Shown: in pieces, positions 58,135-60,000 of the stretch
Layout of the letters: each line of letters begins with the position of its first letter
Numbering within the stretch: position 1 is the stretch's first letter
From: Bugula neritina
Taxonomy: Eukaryota > Bryozoa > Gymnolaemata > Cheilostomatida > Bugulidae
Direction: 5' to 3'
Length of the DNA: 60,000 nucleotides
Assembly: GCA_964035545.1 (NCBI GenBank)
Contig: OZ037767.1
Coordinates: 32,103,628-32,163,627, forward strand
Notes under the pieces: generated by a model
Seen by the model: the letters and a program-made list of their open reading frames with translations, nothing else
Databases searched by the model: none
Told to the model about the DNA's origin: nothing
Program-made: the position numbers and the translations under genes

Positions 58135-59822
58135 CATATAGTACTAGTAGTGCTGTGTAGTAGTAGTGGTAGTAGTGGTGGTAGTAGTAGTAATAGTAGT
58201 AGTGGTAGTAATAGTGGTAGTAGTAGTAGTAGTAGTTTGTAATAAAGATAGCCTTAGGTCTAATGATTGCCAATCTTGTAGATGTGTTGGCTGGGCATCT
58301 GGTACTACCGTAAATATACGACAGAATGGAATCACCATGTCTACTTCACCTCTGAATTTTATGGGAGTTTTACAGGTACGTGTTGCCTCTCATAATAACT
58401 TACACCTCATAATAACTTACACCTCATAATAACCTACACCTCATAATAACCTACACCTCATAATAACCTACACCTCATAATAACCTACACCTCATAATAA
58501 CTTACACCTCATAATAACCTACACCTCATAATAACCTACACCTCATAATAACCTACACCTCATAATAACCTACACCTCATAGTAACTTACACCTCATAAT
58601 AACCTACACCTCATAATAACTTACACCTCATAATAACTTACACCTCATAATAACTTACACCTCATAATAACTTACACCTCATAATAACCTACACCTCATA
58701 ATAACTTCTGGTGCTGTTCCCAGAGTGACCTACCTACGTCGAGTGGCCCGGTACAAATATTCGCTGACAACCCTCTGATGTGTGAGCAGTTTTCCTGGTC
58801 AGATGCCAACCGACCTGGCAATGCGCCAGAACTTGCTGCCAACATTCTAGCCAACACTCTTTACGACAGCAGACCTTGGTACGAGTTATTTACACTTACC
58901 TCATGACTGCCTGAATTCACCAGAGCTTATGAATGTATACTGTAAGGTTTTATGTAAACTCATTTTCATGCTAAACTCAACAGAGCTCGTGATATGATAG
59001 TATGGTCATACACACAGTTACTAGTGATATGATAGTATGATTATACACACAGTTACTAGTTATATGATAGTATGATTATACACACAGTTACTAGTTATAT
59101 GATAGTATGATTATACACACAGTTACTAGTTATATGATAGTATGATTATACACACAGTTACTAGTTCAGCTCATTTCAATTTATTTTTTAGGTTCAGATT
59201 CGTAATACCAAAGATCTCTACTTTATCAGCTGAGTACGACTCTAGTGTCGTTGTGTCATTTAACCTTGACCAGCTGTTTGCTGGAGAATCCCCTGCTTTC
59301 TTTCTTGACGGTGATTGGATAGATGATGTGGTGAGTGTGTATATTACAGGTGCTTGTAACTGACATGTGCTAGCAAGATGCTTGTAACTGACATGTGCTA
59401 GCAAGGTGCTTCTAACTGACATGTGCTAGCAAGATGCTTCTAACTGACATGTGCTAGCAAGGTGCTTGTAACTGACATGTGCTAGCAAGGTGCTTCTAAC
59501 TGACATGTGCTAGCAAGATGCTTGTAACTGACATGTGCTAGCAAGGTGCCTGTAACTGACATGTGCTAGCAAGGTGCTAATATTTTAGTCATATATTATT
59601 CATCTCTCTGTGTTTCAGACTGCCGACGTGGTTGGTGATCAAGCCTGGTTCACAATATCTGGGCTAGGTTATGGAGCTCATGCTATTTCCAGTGCAATAG
59701 TGGACAACTCCAATAATAGTGTGAAAAAGGCACTTCTCAGATTCACTTTGCAGTTGTTCTTGAATGCTGGTAGAGAGAGTATTGCCTATTCCCCTGTCCC
59801 TCAGCAACTCTACTCTACGTAG
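43775..59822 (+). CDS. Secreted multidomain protein with three IgGFc-binding-like modules and MopE-like Asp motifs
   Basis: Exons: 43775-43820, 43949-44101, 44312-44610, 44816-45095, 46403-46651, 47451-47717, 47839-47951, 48708-48858, 49148-49263, 49350-49534, 49771-49901, 50083-50213, 50588-50675, 50887-51070, 51403-51516, 51634-51771, 52152-52266, 52761-52979, 53061-53197, 53303-53456, 54104-54296, 54539-54643, 55509-55706, 56157-56425, 56868-57050, 57140-57296, 57591-57798, 58282-58375, 58724-58878, 59192-59330, 59619-59822 (TAG). They total 5,175 bases, 1,724 aa, in one frame. A signal peptide (KIFFLCLTLL) leads, then a basic stretch and a TTPASTP repeat (about 75-125). Module 1 (about 260-705) opens YGTEFWLAFMDNR. 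DGIDNDCDGYVDEE (718-731) and DNDGDGLVDED (737-747) follow. Module 2 (750-1230) contains LPVDRLGTEYYTVSY and QFAIVATEPDTVVEI. CNDGIDNDGDFLADEDC precedes module 3 (1257-1724). No membrane segment is seen. FCGBP-type proteins are mucus or matrix components; a surface-defence or matrix role is inference. Confidence 0.86.
44312..44470 (+). repeat. Coding 21-bp repeat for a TTPASTP mucin-like tract
   Basis: About six in-frame copies of a 21-bp unit starting acaacccctgcatccacc within the third exon. The product is Thr/Pro/Ser-rich and likely O-glycosylated. Confidence 0.88.
45333..45348 (+). other. Candidate 16-base microexon
   Basis: TTGACAACCCAGGCAG lies between a good acceptor (cctcatcag) and donor (gtaatc). 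Including it requires the acceptor at 46406 (first base 46407) of the next exon; skipping it uses the one at 46402. Both options keep the frame, giving VDNPG-S or A-S before RRVDSYG. Confidence 0.4.
45431..45690. repeat. 75-bp tandem repeat, about 3.4 copies
   Basis: Units start ccagctatgcaagtg at 45441, 45516, 45591 and 45666; the longest unit in the window. Alternate copies carry gtggttgtt or gtgcttgtt. Confidence 0.93.
45890..46395. repeat. 22-bp catcatatcatatattacac minisatellite, about 22 copies
   Basis: Homogeneous array ending just before the acceptor of exon 46403-46651; variants tactacac and tattacac. Confidence 0.94.
46660..47440. repeat. tcacataatatactctctct array of mixed 20-34 bp units
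   Basis: Fills the intron between 46651 and 47451. Two main unit types, with ctctctatacaca or ctgtatactctatacaca. Confidence 0.9.
47965..48700. repeat. 31-bp gtcatatatatgttcatata minisatellite, about 23 copies
   Basis: Rare variants (caccgtaccctg, then tatagtatacactg) occur at 48241 and again 248 bp later, which is 8 units, so an 8-unit block was itself duplicated. Ends in short tactctgtca units before the acceptor of exon 48708-48858. Confidence 0.95.
48860..49095. repeat. 28-bp gttaccatggttacagtaca minisatellite, 8 copies
   Basis: In the intron after exon 48708-48858. Each unit contains a palindromic ccatgg and a ttacag. Confidence 0.92.
49627..49770. repeat. 32-bp AG-GT array at a 3' splice site, 5 copies
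   Basis: Each unit carries tattggacag/gtatatcata. The last copy is the real acceptor of exon 49771-49901, which starts GTATATCAAC, so acceptor and first exon bases are both duplicated. Confidence 0.95.
49945..50092. repeat. Acceptor-bearing ttacagtcctgagtgt repeat, 3-4 copies
   Basis: Copies of tattacag/TCCTGAGTGT recur about every 43 bp. The last is the real start of exon 50083-50213, so acceptor plus first ten exon bases are repeated. Confidence 0.93.
50214..50580. repeat. 30-bp ctctatgtctatgtgtagta array derived from an exon end, 12 copies
   Basis: Exon 50083-50213 ends ATCTCCATGTCTGTG/gttagtgctc. The array unit atctctatgtctatgtgtagt is a diverged copy of that junction, with the gt gt core changed. 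Confidence 0.92.
50795..50886. repeat. Acceptor-bearing tttccatggttacagata repeat, 3 copies
   Basis: The intron end tttccatggttacag/ATA before exon 50887-51070 is present three times, at about 35-38 bp spacing. Confidence 0.92.
51075..51352. repeat. 27-bp aatacgtctgcactgatact minisatellite, 10 copies
   Basis: Starts right after the donor of exon 50887-51070. Confidence 0.92.
51731..52130. repeat. 45-bp in-frame donor array, 9 copies
   Basis: The first copy is the last 41 bases of exon 51634-51771 plus its donor (TCATACAG/gttagt). Copies start at 51731 and every 45 bases to 52091. Eight copies end in tacag/gttagt. The whole array is open in the gene's frame and would encode VDRLGTEYYTVSYRL repeats of 15 aa. 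Confidence 0.97.
52530..52760. repeat. 14-bp tgtctagtgtcaca minisatellite, about 15 copies
   Basis: Runs to within a few bases of the acceptor of exon 52761-52979 (gtgtctacag). Confidence 0.92.
53457..54060. repeat. ctctctactacatcta repeats of 12-18 bp
   Basis: About 38 copies in three length classes (ctctctactacatcta, ctctctacatcta, ctctactacatcta), starting close to the donor of exon 53303-53456. ORFs across it are low-complexity. Confidence 0.93.
54722..55495. repeat. gtacaatgcagtagtgggat repeats, 18 and 23 bp classes
   Basis: About 38 copies; the 18-bp and 23-bp (with extra ggtgt) classes occur in blocks. Long ORFs on the minus strand are repeat artefacts. Confidence 0.93.
55740..55970. 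repeat. tagcactacagtagctctac 10-12 bp repeats
   Basis: About 20 degenerate units (agcactacagt, agctctacact) after exon 55509-55706. Confidence 0.85.
56416..56845. repeat. 31-bp donor array, 14 copies
   Basis: Exon 56157-56425 ends CACTCAGTACAAG/gtgagttgg. The intron consists of tandem copies of that junction: each unit has cactcagtacaag/gtgagtt with an intact gtgagt donor. Some copies read gtgcatg before gtgagt. Confidence 0.97.
57001..57122. repeat. Duplicated 3' end of exon 56868-57050
   Basis: About 50 bases (accatcagctgattggtcta ... gacaacaccc) at the end of the exon are repeated directly in the intron from about 57066, with the second donor destroyed (caccc/ggctg). Confidence 0.93.
57335..57560. 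repeat. gtggtggtagtacagagtg repeats
   Basis: About 13 copies of 16-19 bp units in the intron after 57296. Confidence 0.92.
57799..58240. repeat. GTA trinucleotide block with cagcagcgg interruptions
   Basis: (AGT)n runs, with a recurring block of agtatagtagtagtagtagc agcagcgg type present about four times. Confidence 0.96.
58385..58705. repeat. 18-bp cctcataataacctacac minisatellite, about 18 copies
   Basis: Highly uniform array with one main variant (aacttacac), between exons 58282-58375 and 58724-58878. Confidence 0.95.
58985..59165. repeat. 36-bp tgatagtatgattatacaca repeat, 5 copies
   Basis: Nearly identical copies before the acceptor of exon 59192-59330. Confidence 0.93.
59340..59578. 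repeat. 28-bp gtaactgacatgtgctagca minisatellite, 8-9 copies
   Basis: Fills the last intron of the IgGFc-like gene; variants aagatgctt and aaggtgctt. Confidence 0.94.
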
Positions 59823-60000
59823 TGTTGGTGCTAAGGCTATTCATTCAACCAACACAACTTATAGCATTTTAATGCGAGATTCAAATGTGTTAGATTTTGT
59901 GTCTAGATGCAGATCCTATTAGACTGATGATTATATAGTTTTCATTTAATTCATCTCTTTATAAGTTTTATTGTAACATTTTTAACCTAAACTGACCATA
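59823..60000. other. 3' flank of the IgGFc-like gene
   Basis: Unique AT-rich sequence after the stop codon. No AATAAA is seen before the window ends. Confidence 0.5.

Overview
The window is nuclear DNA of an animal. Every protein-coding gene is split into many exons with GT-AG borders, and the exons join in frame into recognisable animal proteins: a polycystin-1-type receptor/channel, SCAI, SMARCAD1 and a large secreted protein with IgGFc-binding-like domains. Families such as polycystin-1 with REJ, GPS and PLAT modules and many-exon IgGFc-binding-like proteins fit an early-branching invertebrate, for example a sponge or cnidarian. The species cannot be fixed from the sequence alone.

Layout. 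(1) About 1-13119, plus strand: the 3' two-thirds of a polycystin-1-like gene, 29 clear exons, about 1,995 visible residues, 5' end outside the window. (2) 13928-15938, minus strand, convergent with it: a five-exon gene for a small single-pass membrane protein (222 aa) with a signal peptide, a four-cysteine ectodomain and a cytoplasmic PPxY tail. (3) 16790-19037, plus: remains of a P-element/THAP9-like DNA transposase whose middle is missing and replaced by a CTA-rich repeat. (4) 20989-28775, minus: a complete 14-exon SCAI gene (591 aa). (5) 31249-42606, plus, divergent from SCAI: a complete 16-exon SMARCAD1 (Fun30-type) chromatin remodeler (813 aa). (6) 43775-59822, plus: a complete gene of about 31 exons for a secreted protein of about 1,724 aa. 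It has a threonine-rich mucin-like segment and three IgGFc-binding-like modules separated by Asp-rich DNDGD-type (MopE-like) motifs.

The dominant oddity is in the introns. A large share of them carry a private minisatellite, a tandem array with its own unit (14-75 bp) not shared with other introns. Many of these units contain a copy of the intron's own splice junction: arrays of duplicated 5' splice sites (near 228, 2691, 34787, 37232, 51731, 56416) and of duplicated 3' splice sites (near 5063, 12541, 24201, 49627, 49945, 50795). In two cases (33-bp units in SCAI, 45-bp units in the IgGFc-like gene) the unit is a multiple of three and open in the gene's frame, so use of alternative copies would add 11-aa or 15-aa repeats without a frameshift. 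This looks like splice junctions being propagated by tandem duplication, and it is the most unusual property of the window.

The genes do not form a functional cluster. SCAI (a nuclear repressor of MRTF/SRF signalling) and SMARCAD1 (a nuclear remodeler) are head to head over 2.5 kb of AT-rich DNA. The first and last genes encode surface or secreted proteins.
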